64,000 nt of DNA from NCBI RefSeq assembly GCF_036226445.1, contig NZ_CP108474.1, forward strand, positions 6,572,001 to 6,636,000, read 5' to 3'. Both the position numbers and the translations under genes were made by a program. The first letter of the stretch is position 1. Each line of letters opens with the position of its first letter. Shown piece by piece: positions 8,405 to 18,060 of this stretch. The DNA is from Streptomyces sp. NBC_01255 (GTDB taxonomy: Bacteria; Actinomycetota; Actinomycetes; Streptomycetales; Streptomycetaceae). The notes under the pieces were generated by a model. That model was not told the origin of the DNA. It made no database searches and was given only the letters and a program-made list of their open reading frames with translations.

Positions 8405-10264
8405 ATGGCAGCGCAATTGGGCCGCCGGCTGCGCAAGGGGGCCACCAGCGGTGCGGTGGTGGCCGCGGCGGTCGCGGCGCTCGCCGCTTCGCAGGCGCCC
8501 GACATGATCCCGCCGCCCACGGACAACGCCGGCGGCGACCGGGCCATCGGCGCCGGGGACACCGCCACGCCGCCGACCGACGGTTCCGCGACCGGCGATT
8601 CGCCGTACTACACCGAACTGCCGCCGCTGAACACCCCGATCAAGCCCGGGGCGCCCACCAACCTGCCGGTGATCACCGGGCCCGCCGAGGCCGGCATACC
8701 CGCGTCCGTCCTCTCCGCCTACAAGCGGGCCGAGGCGTCGGTCCGCTCGACCGACCCCGGCTGCAACCTGCCGTGGCAGCTGCTCGCCGGCATCGGCAAG
8801 GTCGAGTCCGGCCAGGCGCGCGGCGGCGGCGTCGACGCCAACGGCACCACTCTCTCGCCGATCCTCGGCCCCGCCCTCAACGGCGTCGGCTTCGCAAACA
8901 TCTCGGACACCGACGACGGCGCCTACGACGGCGACAAGACACACGACCGAGCCGTCGGCCCGATGCAGTTCATCCCGTCCACCTGGGCGACCTGGGGTCA
9001 GGACGCCAACGGTGACGGCAAGAAGGACCCGAACAACATCTACGACGCCGCGCAGGCCGCCGGTCTCTACCTCTGCGCCAACGACCGGAACCTCGCGCTC
9101 CAGGCCGACCTCGACCGCGCCGTCCTCAGCTACAACCGCTCGAGGGAGTACCTGAACACGGTCCTGTCCTGGTTCGAGTACTACAAGCGCGGCACCCACC
9201 AGGTCCCGGACGGTACGGGAGTGCTGCCGGTCGACCGCAGCGACACCCGCGGCCGGGGCAACCGCCCCACGCCCACGCCGCCGCTCTCGCCCCTCCCGAC
9301 GACGCCCGCGCCGACGCCCCCCGCGTCGAAGCCGGTCCCGCCGAAGCCGCCGAAGCCGTCCGTGCCGCCGACCACCCCGCCGACGACGGACCCGAGCAAG
9401 CCGCCGACCACCCCGCCCACGACTCCGCCGACGAAGCCCACCACCCCGCCGACGACGCCGCCCACCGTCCCGCCGGCCGTCAAGGTCACGCGGCTCGCGA
9501 CCGTGACGACCGGTCCGCTGACGACCACCACCGGGAACGTCTTCGCCAAGTCCCCCACGGTCGCGGCGCTCGACGCCTCGGGCGCACCGGTCGTCGGGGT
9601 GAGCATCAGCTTCGAGATCGTCGGAACCACCGACGCCCGCTTCGCCGGGGGGGCGGCCAAGGCCACCGTCACGACCGGCGCCAGCGGCATCGCCGCCGCT
9701 CCCGTGCTTCGGGCGGGGGAGAAGCTCGACTCGTTCAAGGTTCGGGCCACGGTCGTGGGCCGCACCCCCCTGGTCACCACCGAGTTCACCGCGACGGTCA
9801 CCGAGCGCAAGGCGGACACCCTCACGCGGCTCGACGGCGAGGCCGCCTTGTCCGCGACCACCGGCACCGGGTTCACCCATCAGCTGCGGGTGAAGGCCAC
9901 CGACAAGGGCGCGCTCGCCCCCGGCGTCCTCGTCACCGGCCGCATCGTCACCTCGAAGACCGCGACCGAGCCGAGCGCTGACGGACCGTACTTCAAGGGC
10001 GACGCGGGCGCGACGGCCAGGACCACGACCTTCACGACCGACGCGGACGGTCTGATCCCCCTTGCCGCCGACGGCCTTCTCGCGGGCGGCAAGGCGGGCA
10101 CGTACTTCCTCCAGCTGACGACGCCCGGCGGCGGCAGCGTCTTCGTCGAGCTCACGGTCACGGCGCCCGAGCCCACCCCTGAGCCGTCGACCCCGGAACC
10201 GACACCCCCCACGACCGACTCGCCCGAGGCCACCTCCTCTCCCTCCTCCTCGCCCTCGGCCTGA
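8405..10264 (+). CDS. Secreted lytic transglycosylase with C-terminal Ig-like repeats
   Basis: A 619-residue exported protein. An N-terminal hydrophobic segment (about residues 14-30) is a signal peptide or anchor. Residues about 95-260 are a soluble lytic transglycosylase domain of MltB type: GIGKVESGQARGGG holds the catalytic Glu134, followed by GPMQFIPSTWATWGQDANGDG. A long Pro/Thr/Lys wall-spanning linker (about 285-360) leads to two bacterial Ig-like domains (about 365-580) and a final Pro/Ser/Thr-rich tail. It should cut peptidoglycan glycan strands in the cell wall, with the Ig domains as spacers or adhesion modules. ATG 8405 follows a GGGGAGGGGA stretch. A hairpin terminator follows. 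Confidence 0.88.
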   Translation: MAAQLGRRLRKGATSGAVVAAAVAALAASQAPDMIPPPTDNAGGDRAIGAGDTATPPTDGSATGDSPYYTELPPLNTPIKPGAPTNLPVITGPAEAGIPASVLSAYKRAEASVRSTDPGCNLPWQLLAGIGKVESGQARGGGVDANGTTLSPILGPALNGVGFANISDTDDGAYDGDKTHDRAVGPMQFIPSTWATWGQDANGDGKKDPNNIYDAAQAAGLYLCANDRNLALQADLDRAVLSYNRSREYLNTVLSWFEYYKRGTHQVPDGTGVLPVDRSDTRGRGNRPTPTPPLSPLPTTPAPTPPASKPVPPKPPKPSVPPTTPPTTDPSKPPTTPPTTPPTKPTTPPTTPPTVPPAVKVTRLATVTTGPLTTTTGNVFAKSPTVAALDASGAPVVGVSISFEIVGTTDARFAGGAAKATVTTGASGIAAAPVLRAGEKLDSFKVRATVVGRTPLVTTEFTATVTERKADTLTRLDGEAALSATTGTGFTHQLRVKATDKGALAPGVLVTGRIVTSKTATEPSADGPYFKGDAGATARTTTFTTDADGLIPLAADGLLAGGKAGTYFLQLTTPGGGSVFVELTVTAPEPTPEPSTPEPTPPTTDSPEATSSPSSSPSA

Positions 10265-10297
10265 CCGAAGGACCGCTCCCCGCGTCGCGTCCTCCAG

Positions 10298-10334
10298 CGC
10301 CGCCCCTCCGTCCGCACCGGACGCGGGGGCGGCG
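10298..10334 (+). terminator. Hairpin terminator after lytic transglycosylase
   Basis: Sixteen-base arms (CGCCGCCCCTCCGTCC against GGACGCGGGGGCGGCG, one mismatch) with a short GCACC loop, 33 bases past the stop codon at 10264. Confidence 0.75.
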
Positions 10335-10434
10335 TTCCGCGTTACCCGGGTGCAACGTGTTCTCATCTCGCGGCCGCATTGCTACGGTGCCCCCGCCCTG
10401 ACGCCCTATCAGATCCAGCCGCGGGAGGCCGACC

Positions 10435-10575
10435 ATGCGCGCCCTTGTCGCCGTCGCCATCGGACTCGCCCCAGTCCTCCTCTTCGTCCTCCTCGTGTCC
10501 CTGGTCGATCTGCCGCCCGACGGGCCCACCTCGCCCAAGCCCCTGCTGACCGCCGATCCCGGCCCCAAGAAGTAG
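10435..10575 (+). CDS. Small membrane protein upstream of DUF3068 (SPW_0924-like)
   Basis: A 46-residue protein with one hydrophobic helix (about residues 3-24) and a short Pro-rich outer tail ending in GPKK. GGGAGG lies six bases before the ATG, and the next gene starts nine bases after the stop, so the two are probably co-translated. Small proteins of this form ahead of a DUF3068 gene are usual in Streptomyces; I believe this is the family called SPW_0924, whose function is unknown. Confidence 0.75.
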   Translation: MRALVAVAIGLAPVLLFVLLVSLVDLPPDGPTSPKPLLTADPGPKK

Positions 10576-10584
10576 GGGGATACC

Positions 10585-11577
10585 GTGCGCCGCCGAGCCA
10601 GCCTCGTCCTGCTCGCCTTCGCCGTCTGCTTCGCCGCCATGGCGCCGACCCTGCGGTGGTACGCCTTCCCGCGCCTGGCGAAGATCCCGCCGAACCAGTA
10701 CCAGGAGACCGTCCTGGAGGCCCGGCCCGCGACCCTCCTCAACTACGCCACGCTCAAGGCCGAGAAGGTCGAGAAACTCACGATCGTCCAGACCCTCAAG
10801 GGCAACGTGGAGGAGTCGCAGCGGATCGAACGCGACGCCGGGCGCGACGTCGTCGTCTGGGACGCCCTCGCCTACGTCATGGGCCCCGACGGCAAGATGG
10901 TCTCCAAGGTCCCCGAGCGGTACATCTTCGACGCCCATACCCAGGACCCCGTCCACGCCACCGGCGAGTCGGTCGACGGCGACCCGGTCCGGCGCGAGGG
11001 CATCGAGTTCAAGTGGCCCTTCCTCACCGAGAAGCGGGACTACCAGTACTTCGACGCCCAGACCCGCACGTCCGCCCCCATCCACTACAAGGGCACCCAG
11101 ACCTTCCGCGGCATGGAGGTCTACTACTTCGAGCAGACCATCCCCTGGACCAAGGTCCCCATGCCCAAGACCATGCCGGTCAAGATCCCCCCGGAGGTCC
11201 TCGCCGAATCCGGCCTCACGCGCTGGTACACGACCAAGCGCATGTTCTGGATCGAGCCCGTCACCGGCGCCCCCGTCAACGGCGAGGAGATCCACCGGGA
11301 GGAGCTCCGCAACGCCAAGACGCTGATGGGCCAGGACACCATCACCGTCTTCGAGGGCCACGTGAAGATGCGCGAGGACTACGTCAAGAGCGTCGGCGAG
11401 CTGGTCGAATCCAACCGTCTGATGGTCCTGATGCTCGTCTCCTACATGCCGTGGAGCCTCACTGTCCTCGCCCTCGCCCTCCTCGCCCTCGCCTTCTGGC
11501 TGGAAGCCCGCTCCCGCCGTGCGGCGGCACCGCCGGTGCCGTCGGTGCCGACGGGGTCCGTCACCGCTCCCGTCTGA
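10585..11577 (+). CDS. DUF3068 (PorA-type) membrane-anchored protein
   Basis: A 330-residue protein with an N-terminal membrane helix (about 5-20) and a C-terminal one (about 285-308, LMVLMLVSYMPWSLTVLALALLALAF), holding a large domain outside the membrane. The topology and conserved segments (REGIEFKWPF, YDAQT-like YFDAQTRTS, EQTIPWTKV) fit DUF3068, also named the porin PorA family in databases; a pore has not been shown for Streptomyces members. GTG 10585 follows a GGGGGA site. Its last 17 bases overlap the end of the convergent hrpB gene. Confidence 0.85.
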   Translation: MRRRASLVLLAFAVCFAAMAPTLRWYAFPRLAKIPPNQYQETVLEARPATLLNYATLKAEKVEKLTIVQTLKGNVEESQRIERDAGRDVVVWDALAYVMGPDGKMVSKVPERYIFDAHTQDPVHATGESVDGDPVRREGIEFKWPFLTEKRDYQYFDAQTRTSAPIHYKGTQTFRGMEVYYFEQTIPWTKVPMPKTMPVKIPPEVLAESGLTRWYTTKRMFWIEPVTGAPVNGEEIHREELRNAKTLMGQDTITVFEGHVKMREDYVKSVGELVESNRLMVLMLVSYMPWSLTVLALALLALAFWLEARSRRAAAPPVPSVPTGSVTAPV

Positions 11578-14131
11578 GCCGCGCGCTGGTGTGCCGGGTC
11601 GGCTCCGCCGCGGAAGGGTCCTCCGGCCACGGGTGCTTCGGATACCGGCCCCGGAGCTCCGCCCGCACGGCGCGGTAACCCTCCCGCCAGAACGACGCCA
11701 GGTCGGCGGTGACCGCCGCCGGCCGCCCGGCGGGGGACAGCAGATGGACCAGCACCGGCACCCCCGCCACCCGCGGCGTCTCGGCCAGACCGAACATCTC
11801 CTGGAGCTTCACCGAGAGCACCGGCCGCCCGCCGCCGTACTCGACCCGTATCCGCGAACCGCTCGGCACCTCGATCCGCTCCGGTGCGAGCTCGTCCAGC
11901 CGGCCCGCCTCGCCCGTCGCCCAGGGCAGGAGCCGCCGCAGCGCCTGCCCGGCGTCGATCCGCCCCAGATCGGCCCGGCGCGCGGCCCGGGACAGCTCCG
12001 GCTCCAGCCACTCCTCGGCCCGGTCGACCAGCGCCCCGTCCGCAACGTCCGGCCACGGGTCGCCCAGCTCCCCGTACAGGAAGGCGAGCCGCTCGCGCAG
12101 CTCCGAGGCGTCCCGGCTCCACCGCAGCAGCCCGAGTCCCTCCCGCCGCAGCCCGTCGAGCAGCGCCTCCCGGACGAGGGCGCGCTCGGCCCCGGACCCG
12201 AGGGGCCGCACGGTCAGCTCGACCGCGCCCAGCCGGTCCACCGAGCGCGCGACCACGTCCCCGTCCTCCCAGCGGACCTCCTCGCCCGTGGCCCGCAGAT
12301 GATCCGCCGCCCACCGGGCGGTGCTCTCGTCGACCACGGCCGCCAGTCGCACCCGCGCCGTGGCGTCCCGCGCCGTACGGTCCGCCACCGCCACCGCCAG
12401 CCACGGAGTGGAACGCAGCCCCGACCCCTCGGCGATCCGGGCCCCGCTGCCCGACACCATCAGATAGCCGCCCTGCTCCCGCGCCCTGGCCACCCGCTCC
12501 GGAAAAGCCAGCGCGGTCACCAAGCCGGCCACGGCGTCCTCACCGCCCGCCCGCGAACCGGCCCCCGCCTTCGCGTCCCGCCCCGGTTCGGCCGTCCCGC
12601 CGGCCGAACCGGCCGAACGCTCCAGGCGCCGTGCCTCCGCCTTCCAGCGGGCCGCGTAGCCGTCCGCGCCCCGGCGGGCCGACTGCCAGGCCGCCGTCAG
12701 ATCGTCCCCGTACTCCCGGGGAGGCTCCTCGGTCAGCAGCGCCACCACCTCCGCCGCCCGCCGGACACCGACCTCGGCGGCTCCGTCGAGCAGCGCCCGG
12801 CCCAGCCGGGGGTGGAGTCCGAGCCGGGACAGCCGCACTCCGCGCTCGGTGGCCTTGCCGTCCTCGTCCACGGCACCGACGGCCGCCAGCACGGAACGGG
12901 CCGCCGCCATCGCCCCGGCGGGCGGGGCGTCGAGCAGGGCGAGCCCCTCCGCCGTCGGATCGCCCCAGCACGCGACCCGCAGAGCGAAGTCCGCCAGATC
13001 GGCGATCCGGATCTCGGGTGAAGGGAACCGCACCCGATTCCCGTCCTCGGCCTCCGCCCAGCACCGGTAGACGGTGCCGAAGGCCTCGCGCATCGACCGC
13101 CCGGACCGCTGCGTGGCCGCCGCGACCGACACCGGCACCGTCGCCAGCGACCCCAGCCCCCGCGCATGGTCCATCCGCGGCTCCCGCGCGAGCCCCGAAT
13201 CCACGACGATCCGGACCCCCGGCACCGTCAGGCTCGACTCCGCCACCGACGTCGACAGCACCACCCGGCGCCGCCCGCCCGGCTCGGCACCCCGCAGGAC
13301 CGCGTCCTGCACCGCCGCCGGCGCCCGACCGTGCAGCTGGAGAACCTCCGCGTCCAGCCCGGCGAGCAGTCCCGCCGTCCGGGCGATCTCCCCCGTACCG
13401 GGAAGGAAACAGAGGACGTCCCCCTCGTGCCGCTCCATCGCCAGCCGGACCGTCGCCGCCACATGGCGCAGCAGAGCGGGATCCACCCACGTGCCGTGCG
13501 AGGGCCTGATCCCCGCCGGGGGAGCGGCGAACCGGACCTCGTATCCGTGTCCCTCGCCCTCGCTCCGCACGATCGGCGCGGGGTCGCCGCCGTCCACGAC
13601 CGTGAGCAGCCGCGCCCAGGCCTCGGCGTCACTCGTCGCCGAGGCCGCGATCAGCTTCAGCTCCGGCCGCAGGGCCGCACGTACGTCCACCAGGAAGGCC
13701 AGGGCCGTATCGGCGTCCAGATGCCGCTCATGGCACTCGTCGAGCAGCACCACGTCCACGCCGGCCAGCTCGGGATCCCGCTGGAGCCGCTGGAGCAGAA
13801 GGCCCGTGGTCACCACCTCGATCCGGGTCGCGGGACCCACCCGGCGCTCGCCGCGCACCGAGAAGCCGACCGTCCCGCCGACCTCCTCGCCGAGCAGCCA
13901 GGCCATCCGCCGGGCAGCCGCGCGCACCGCCATCCTGCGCGGCTCGGCCACCAGCACCCGCCGCTTCGGTCCGTCCCCTATAAGCCCCGCGAGCGCGAGC
14001 GGCACCAGCGTCGTCTTGCCGGTGCCGGGCGGCGCGTGGAGCACCGCCGTGCCGCGCTCCGCGAGCGCGGTCAGCAGCTCGGGGACGGCATGGCGGACGG
14101 GAAGCAGGTCGAGTGCGTCGTTTCGGATCAC
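11561..14131 (-). CDS. hrpB: ATP-dependent RNA helicase HrpB
   Basis: An 856-residue DEAH/RHA-type helicase of normal HrpB length. Walker A is HAPPGTGKTTLVPLAL (Lys39), motif II is LLDECHERHLD, motif III SATSD, and the helicase C domain contains STSVAESSLTVPGVRIVVDSG and QRSGR-like ATQRSGRSMREAFGTVYR. The C-terminal HrpB-specific domain ends in FWREGYRAVRAELRGRYPKHPWPEDP, a clear family signature. It probably remodels RNA; the role in Streptomyces is not known. GTG 14131 begins just before the helicase domain. A Gly/Ala/Arg-rich insert near residue 520 is longer than in proteobacterial HrpB. Confidence 0.93.
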   Translation of the reverse strand: MIRNDALDLLPVRHAVPELLTALAERGTAVLHAPPGTGKTTLVPLALAGLIGDGPKRRVLVAEPRRMAVRAAARRMAWLLGEEVGGTVGFSVRGERRVGPATRIEVVTTGLLLQRLQRDPELAGVDVVLLDECHERHLDADTALAFLVDVRAALRPELKLIAASATSDAEAWARLLTVVDGGDPAPIVRSEGEGHGYEVRFAAPPAGIRPSHGTWVDPALLRHVAATVRLAMERHEGDVLCFLPGTGEIARTAGLLAGLDAEVLQLHGRAPAAVQDAVLRGAEPGGRRRVVLSTSVAESSLTVPGVRIVVDSGLAREPRMDHARGLGSLATVPVSVAAATQRSGRSMREAFGTVYRCWAEAEDGNRVRFPSPEIRIADLADFALRVACWGDPTAEGLALLDAPPAGAMAAARSVLAAVGAVDEDGKATERGVRLSRLGLHPRLGRALLDGAAEVGVRRAAEVVALLTEEPPREYGDDLTAAWQSARRGADGYAARWKAEARRLERSAGSAGGTAEPGRDAKAGAGSRAGGEDAVAGLVTALAFPERVARAREQGGYLMVSGSGARIAEGSGLRSTPWLAVAVADRTARDATARVRLAAVVDESTARWAADHLRATGEEVRWEDGDVVARSVDRLGAVELTVRPLGSGAERALVREALLDGLRREGLGLLRWSRDASELRERLAFLYGELGDPWPDVADGALVDRAEEWLEPELSRAARRADLGRIDAGQALRRLLPWATGEAGRLDELAPERIEVPSGSRIRVEYGGGRPVLSVKLQEMFGLAETPRVAGVPVLVHLLSPAGRPAAVTADLASFWREGYRAVRAELRGRYPKHPWPEDPSAAEPTRHTSARLRRER

Positions 14132-14199
14132 GCACTCAGTCTCATACGCGAGGAGAAGAGGTGGGTCCGGTTGTCCACAGGCGCCACCTACTAATAGGA

Positions 14200-15039
14200 C
14201 TAATCCTGGCGTTCGCAGACGAAGATCGCCGTGCCCGGGATCAGGTTCCCCCGGAGCGGGGACCAGCCGCCCCACTCCTGGCTGTTCCACGCCGGCCACT
14301 CCGGCTCGACCAGGTCCACGAGCCGGAAACCGCCCGCCACCACGTCCCGCACCCGGTCCCCGAGCGTCCTGTGGTGCTCCACGTACACGGCCCGGCCCTG
14401 CTCGTCCTGCTCGACGTAGGGCGTGCGGTCGAAGTACGAGGCCGCCACCGAGAGGCCCTCCGGCCCCGGCTCGTCCGGGAACGCCCAGCGGATCGGGTGC
14501 GTCACCGAGAAGACCCAGCGGCCGCCGGGTCGCAGCACCCGGCGCACCTCGCGGAAGACCCGTACCGGATCGGCGACGAACGGCACCGCGCCGTACGCCG
14601 AGCAGACCAGGTCGAAGGAGCCGTCCCGGAAGGGCAGCGCCCCGGCGTCCGCCTCGACCAGCGGCACGCCCCCGCCGATCCGCAGCGCGTGCTGGAGCTG
14701 CCGGTGCGAGAGGTCGAGGGCCACCGGCCGGGCACCCTGCGCCGCCAGCCAGCGCGAGCACTGCGCCGCGCCCGCGCCGATCTCCAGGACATCGCGCCCC
14801 TTCAGCGAACCGGCCGGCCCGAGCAGTTCCGCCTCGGCCTCGTCGAGCCCCTCGGGGCCCCAGACGAACCGGTCGTCGCCGAGGAACGCCCCGTGCTCGC
14901 TCTGGTACTCGTCCGCGTTCCGGTCCCACCAGCCGCGGCTCGCCCGGCTGCTCTCCGCGTCCCCCGCGTCACGCCGGGTCGCCTCGGCGTCGTCCTCGGC
15001 CTCATCGTGGCCCTCGTGCTGTTCGTACTCTTGGTTCAT
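14200..15039 (-). CDS. Class I SAM-dependent methyltransferase
   Basis: A 279-residue cytosolic protein. After an acidic first 40 residues comes a Rossmann methyltransferase fold: motif I VLEIGAGAAQCSRWLA (near residue 87), motif II VALDLS, motif III LPFRDGSFDLVCSAYG and RRVLRPGGRWVFSV. This is the Methyltransf_11/25 type; the substrate cannot be inferred. It is read in the same direction as hrpB, 68 bases upstream of it, and divergently from rpsA. Confidence 0.85.
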   Translation of the reverse strand: MNQEYEQHEGHDEAEDDAEATRRDAGDAESSRASRGWWDRNADEYQSEHGAFLGDDRFVWGPEGLDEAEAELLGPAGSLKGRDVLEIGAGAAQCSRWLAAQGARPVALDLSHRQLQHALRIGGGVPLVEADAGALPFRDGSFDLVCSAYGAVPFVADPVRVFREVRRVLRPGGRWVFSVTHPIRWAFPDEPGPEGLSVAASYFDRTPYVEQDEQGRAVYVEHHRTLGDRVRDVVAGGFRLVDLVEPEWPAWNSQEWGGWSPLRGNLIPGTAIFVCERQD

Positions 15040-15170
15040 CTCGCCCGCCGATGTAGTTTGCGCTCAGTGCCGCCCCGCGGCCGACCCCGCCGATGCGGCG
15101 TGGATCGGCGCGGCGGACAAGAAATAGTGCCGGGTTTGCACGGTTCTGCCCCCGGTGCGCGCTTCGCGCA

Positions 15171-15199
15171 TTGACCCTGTCCGGCCGCCCCCGTATGCT
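15171..15199 (+). promoter_or_regulatory. rpsA promoter (TTGACC-N17-TATGCT)
   Basis: TTGACC (15171-15176) and TATGCT (15194-15199), 17 bases apart, form a strong housekeeping-sigma (HrdB-type) promoter. Transcription should start near 15206, giving an rpsA leader of about 190 bases. The rest of the 356-base gap from 15040 holds the divergent start of the methyltransferase gene; no gene was seen in it. Confidence 0.75.
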
Positions 15200-15395
15200 A
15201 AAGGTTGCGCTGCGGGCCTGCGCGCCTCAGACGGAGCAGGCCGCGCTCGTACCTGTTGTATGTCCCCTCGGTTTTCGAGGCACTTTTCCGTTCGCGGGGA
15301 GGGGCCTCATTGGCTGTCCGGCTTCTTGGTGCGATACGGGCTCTCGGCGTAGCAGTACCTACGACTTTCTGTCCGTAACCGGAGCCCTTACCCAC

Positions 15396-16904
15396 ATGAC
15401 GAGCAGCACCGAGACCACCGCCACCACCCCGCAGGTTGCGGTCAACGACATCGGTGACGAGGAAGCATTCCTCGCCGCGATCGACGAGACGATCAAGTAC
15501 TTCAACGACGGCGACATCGTCGACGGCGTCATCGTGAAGGTCGACCGGGACGAGGTCCTGCTCGACATCGGTTACAAGACCGAAGGCGTGATCCCGAGCC
15601 GTGAGCTCTCGATCAAGCACGATGTCGACCCGAACGAGGTCGTCAAGGTCGGCGACGAGATCGAGGCCCTGGTTCTCCAGAAGGAGGACAAGGAAGGCCG
15701 TCTGATCCTGTCCAAGAAGCGCGCTCAGTACGAGCGTGCCTGGGGCACGATCGAGAAGATCAAGGAAGAAGACGGCATCGTCACCGGTACCGTCATCGAG
15801 GTCGTCAAGGGTGGTCTCATCCTCGACATCGGCCTCCGTGGCTTCCTGCCGGCCTCCCTCGTCGAGATGCGTCGCGTCCGCGACCTCCAGCCCTACGTGG
15901 GCAAGGAGCTCGAGGCGAAGATCATCGAGCTGGACAAGAACCGCAACAACGTGGTCCTGTCCCGCCGTGCCTGGCTCGAGCAGACCCAGTCCGAGGTTCG
16001 CCAGACGTTCCTCACCACCCTGCAGAAGGGTCAGGTCCGCTCCGGCGTCGTTTCCTCGATCGTCAACTTCGGTGCCTTCGTGGACCTGGGTGGCGTCGAC
16101 GGTCTCGTGCACGTCTCCGAGCTGTCCTGGAAGCACATCGACCACCCGTCCGAGGTTGTCGAGGTCGGCCAGGAGGTCACCGTCGAGGTTCTCGACGTTG
16201 ACATGGACCGCGAGCGTGTCTCCCTGTCGCTGAAGGCGACGCAGGAGGACCCGTGGCAGCAGTTCGCCCGTACGCACCAGATCGGTCAGGTCGTCCCGGG
16301 TAAGGTCACGAAGCTGGTTCCGTTCGGTGCGTTCGTCCGCGTGGACGAGGGCATCGAGGGTCTGGTCCACATCTCCGAGCTGGCCGAGCGCCACGTGGAG
16401 ATCCCGGAGCAGGTCGTCCAGGTCAACGACGAGATCTTCGTCAAGGTCATCGACATCGACCTCGAGCGTCGTCGCATCAGCCTCTCGCTGAAGCAGGCCA
16501 ACGAGTCCTTCGGTGCCGACCCGGCCTCGGTCGAGTTCGACCCGACCCTGTACGGCATGGCCGCGTCTTACGACGACCAGGGCAACTACATCTACCCCGA
16601 GGGCTTCGACCCCGAGACCAACGACTGGCTCGAGGGCTTCGAGACCCAGCGCGAGGCCTGGGAGACCCAGTACGCCGAGGCGCAGTCTCGCTTCGAGCAG
16701 CACCAGGCTCAGGTCATCAAGTCCCGCGAGGCCGACGAGGCCGCCGCTGCCGAGGGCGCTGCCGCCCCGGCCGCCGGTGGCAACGCCGGTGCGGGCATCT
16801 CGGGTGGTTCGTACTCCTCGGAGTCGGACGACAACTCCGGCGCCCTGGCGTCGGACGAGGCGCTCGCCGCCCTCCGCGAGAAGCTCGCCGGCGGCCAGAG
16901 CTGA
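15396..16904 (+). CDS. rpsA: 30S ribosomal protein S1
   Basis: A 502-residue actinobacterial S1 with four S1/OB RNA-binding repeats (about residues 35-105, 122-188, 208-278 and 295-364), for example GQVRSGVVSSIVNFGAFVDL and GQVVPGKVTKLVPFGAFVRV. It brings mRNA to the 30S subunit. The C-terminal tail is Glu/Ala-rich and disordered. ATG 15396 has GGAG 11 bases upstream and gives the known MTSSTET-type N-terminus; upstream in-frame codons are leader. Codon use shows many GTC/CGT/GGT codons, as in highly expressed genes. It has its own promoter and terminator. Confidence 0.97.
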   Translation: MTSSTETTATTPQVAVNDIGDEEAFLAAIDETIKYFNDGDIVDGVIVKVDRDEVLLDIGYKTEGVIPSRELSIKHDVDPNEVVKVGDEIEALVLQKEDKEGRLILSKKRAQYERAWGTIEKIKEEDGIVTGTVIEVVKGGLILDIGLRGFLPASLVEMRRVRDLQPYVGKELEAKIIELDKNRNNVVLSRRAWLEQTQSEVRQTFLTTLQKGQVRSGVVSSIVNFGAFVDLGGVDGLVHVSELSWKHIDHPSEVVEVGQEVTVEVLDVDMDRERVSLSLKATQEDPWQQFARTHQIGQVVPGKVTKLVPFGAFVRVDEGIEGLVHISELAERHVEIPEQVVQVNDEIFVKVIDIDLERRRISLSLKQANESFGADPASVEFDPTLYGMAASYDDQGNYIYPEGFDPETNDWLEGFETQREAWETQYAEAQSRFEQHQAQVIKSREADEAAAAEGAAAPAAGGNAGAGISGGSYSSESDDNSGALASDEALAALREKLAGGQS

Positions 16905-16940
16905 ACAGGCTCTCCGCTGAGCGCTAGCCGCTAGCACATC

Positions 16941-16972
16941 GAGGCCCGCTTCCCTTCGGGGGAGCGGGCCTC
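16941..16972 (+). terminator. rpsA terminator with TTCG tetraloop
   Basis: A 14-base stem (GAGGCCCGCTTCCC with GGGGAGCGGGCCTC, one wobble) is closed by a TTCG tetraloop, 36 bases after the rpsA stop, and runs into TCGTTT. Confidence 0.9.
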
Positions 16973-17090
16973 GGTCGTTTCCGCAGCTCTGCCGGGCCCA
17001 CCGGACTCCTCCTCCGGAAGATCGGCCCGCGCGGGAATGGTGATGCGGCGCACGGCGTTGCCAGAGAGAACACGAGGAGGAGCGGTAATC

Positions 17091-18029
17091 GTGCTTGATC
17101 CCCAGGATTTGTACGAATGGGACCCGAAGGGCCTGGCCGTCGTGGACCTGGCCCTGGCGCAGGAGTCGGCCGGGCTGGTCATGCTGTACCACTTCGAGGG
17201 CTACATCGACGCCGGCGAGACGGGTGAGCAGATCGTCGAGCGGCTGCTCGACACCCTGCCCCACCAGCTGGTGGCCCGCTTCGACCACGACCGGCTCGTG
17301 GACTACCGCGCCCGCCGCCCCCTGCTGACCTTCCGACGGGACCGCTGGACCGCGTACGAGACGCCGACCATCGAGGTCCGCCTCGTCCAGGACGCCACCG
17401 GGGCGCCCTTCCTGGTCCTCTCGGGCCCCGAGCCCGACGTCGAGTGGGAGCGGTTCGCCGCCGCCGTCCGGCAGATCGTCGAGCGGCTCGGCGTGCGCCT
17501 CGCGGTCAACTTCCACGGCATCCCCATGGGCGTTCCGCACACCCGCCCCGTCGGCCTCACCCCGCATGGCACCCGCACCGACCTGATGCCCGGGCACAAC
17601 AGCCCCTTCGACGAGGCCCAGGTCCCCGGCAGCGCCGAGTCCCTCGTCGAGTACCGGCTCTCGGAGGCCGGCCACGACACCCTCGGCGTCGCCGCCCACG
17701 TCCCGCACTACGTGGCTCGCTCGCCGTACCCGGACGCGGCCCTGACCGTCCTCGAGGCCGTCACGGCCGCCACCGGCCTCGTGCTGCCCGGCGTCGCCCA
17801 CGCACTGCGGACGGAGGCCCGCCGCACCCAGACCGAGATCGACCGCCAGATCGGCGAGGGCGACGACGAGCTGGTCGCGCTCGTGCAGGGTCTTGAGCAC
17901 CAGTACGACGCGGTGGCCGGCGCGGAGACCCGCGGCAGCCTGGTCGCCGAGCCGGTCGACCTGCCGTCGGCCGACGAGCTGGGCCGCGAGTTCGAGCGCT
18001 TCCTCGCGGAGCGGGAGGGCGACGCGTAG
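17091..18029 (+). CDS. PAC2 family protein
   Basis: A 312-residue protein of the PAC2 / proteasome-assembly-chaperone-like family common in actinobacteria, with the conserved stretch [19 protein letters not shown] at the start and [20 protein letters not shown] in the middle. Its biochemical role in Streptomyces is not known. GTG 17091 was chosen because GAGGAGG lies at good spacing and the family begins [10 protein letters not shown]; an in-frame start at 17037 would add residues not found in the family. It lies 31 bases ahead of coaE on the same strand and may be co-transcribed. Confidence 0.88.
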   Translation: MLDPQDLYEWDPKGLAVVDLALAQESAGLVMLYHFEGYIDAGETGEQIVERLLDTLPHQLVARFDHDRLVDYRARRPLLTFRRDRWTAYETPTIEVRLVQDATGAPFLVLSGPEPDVEWERFAAAVRQIVERLGVRLAVNFHGIPMGVPHTRPVGLTPHGTRTDLMPGHNSPFDEAQVPGSAESLVEYRLSEAGHDTLGVAAHVPHYVARSPYPDAALTVLEAVTAATGLVLPGVAHALRTEARRTQTEIDRQIGEGDDELVALVQGLEHQYDAVAGAETRGSLVAEPVDLPSADELGREFERFLAEREGDA

Positions 18030-18060
18030 CCCTCTCCGGCCAGGCCCTAAGCTGCCGCTC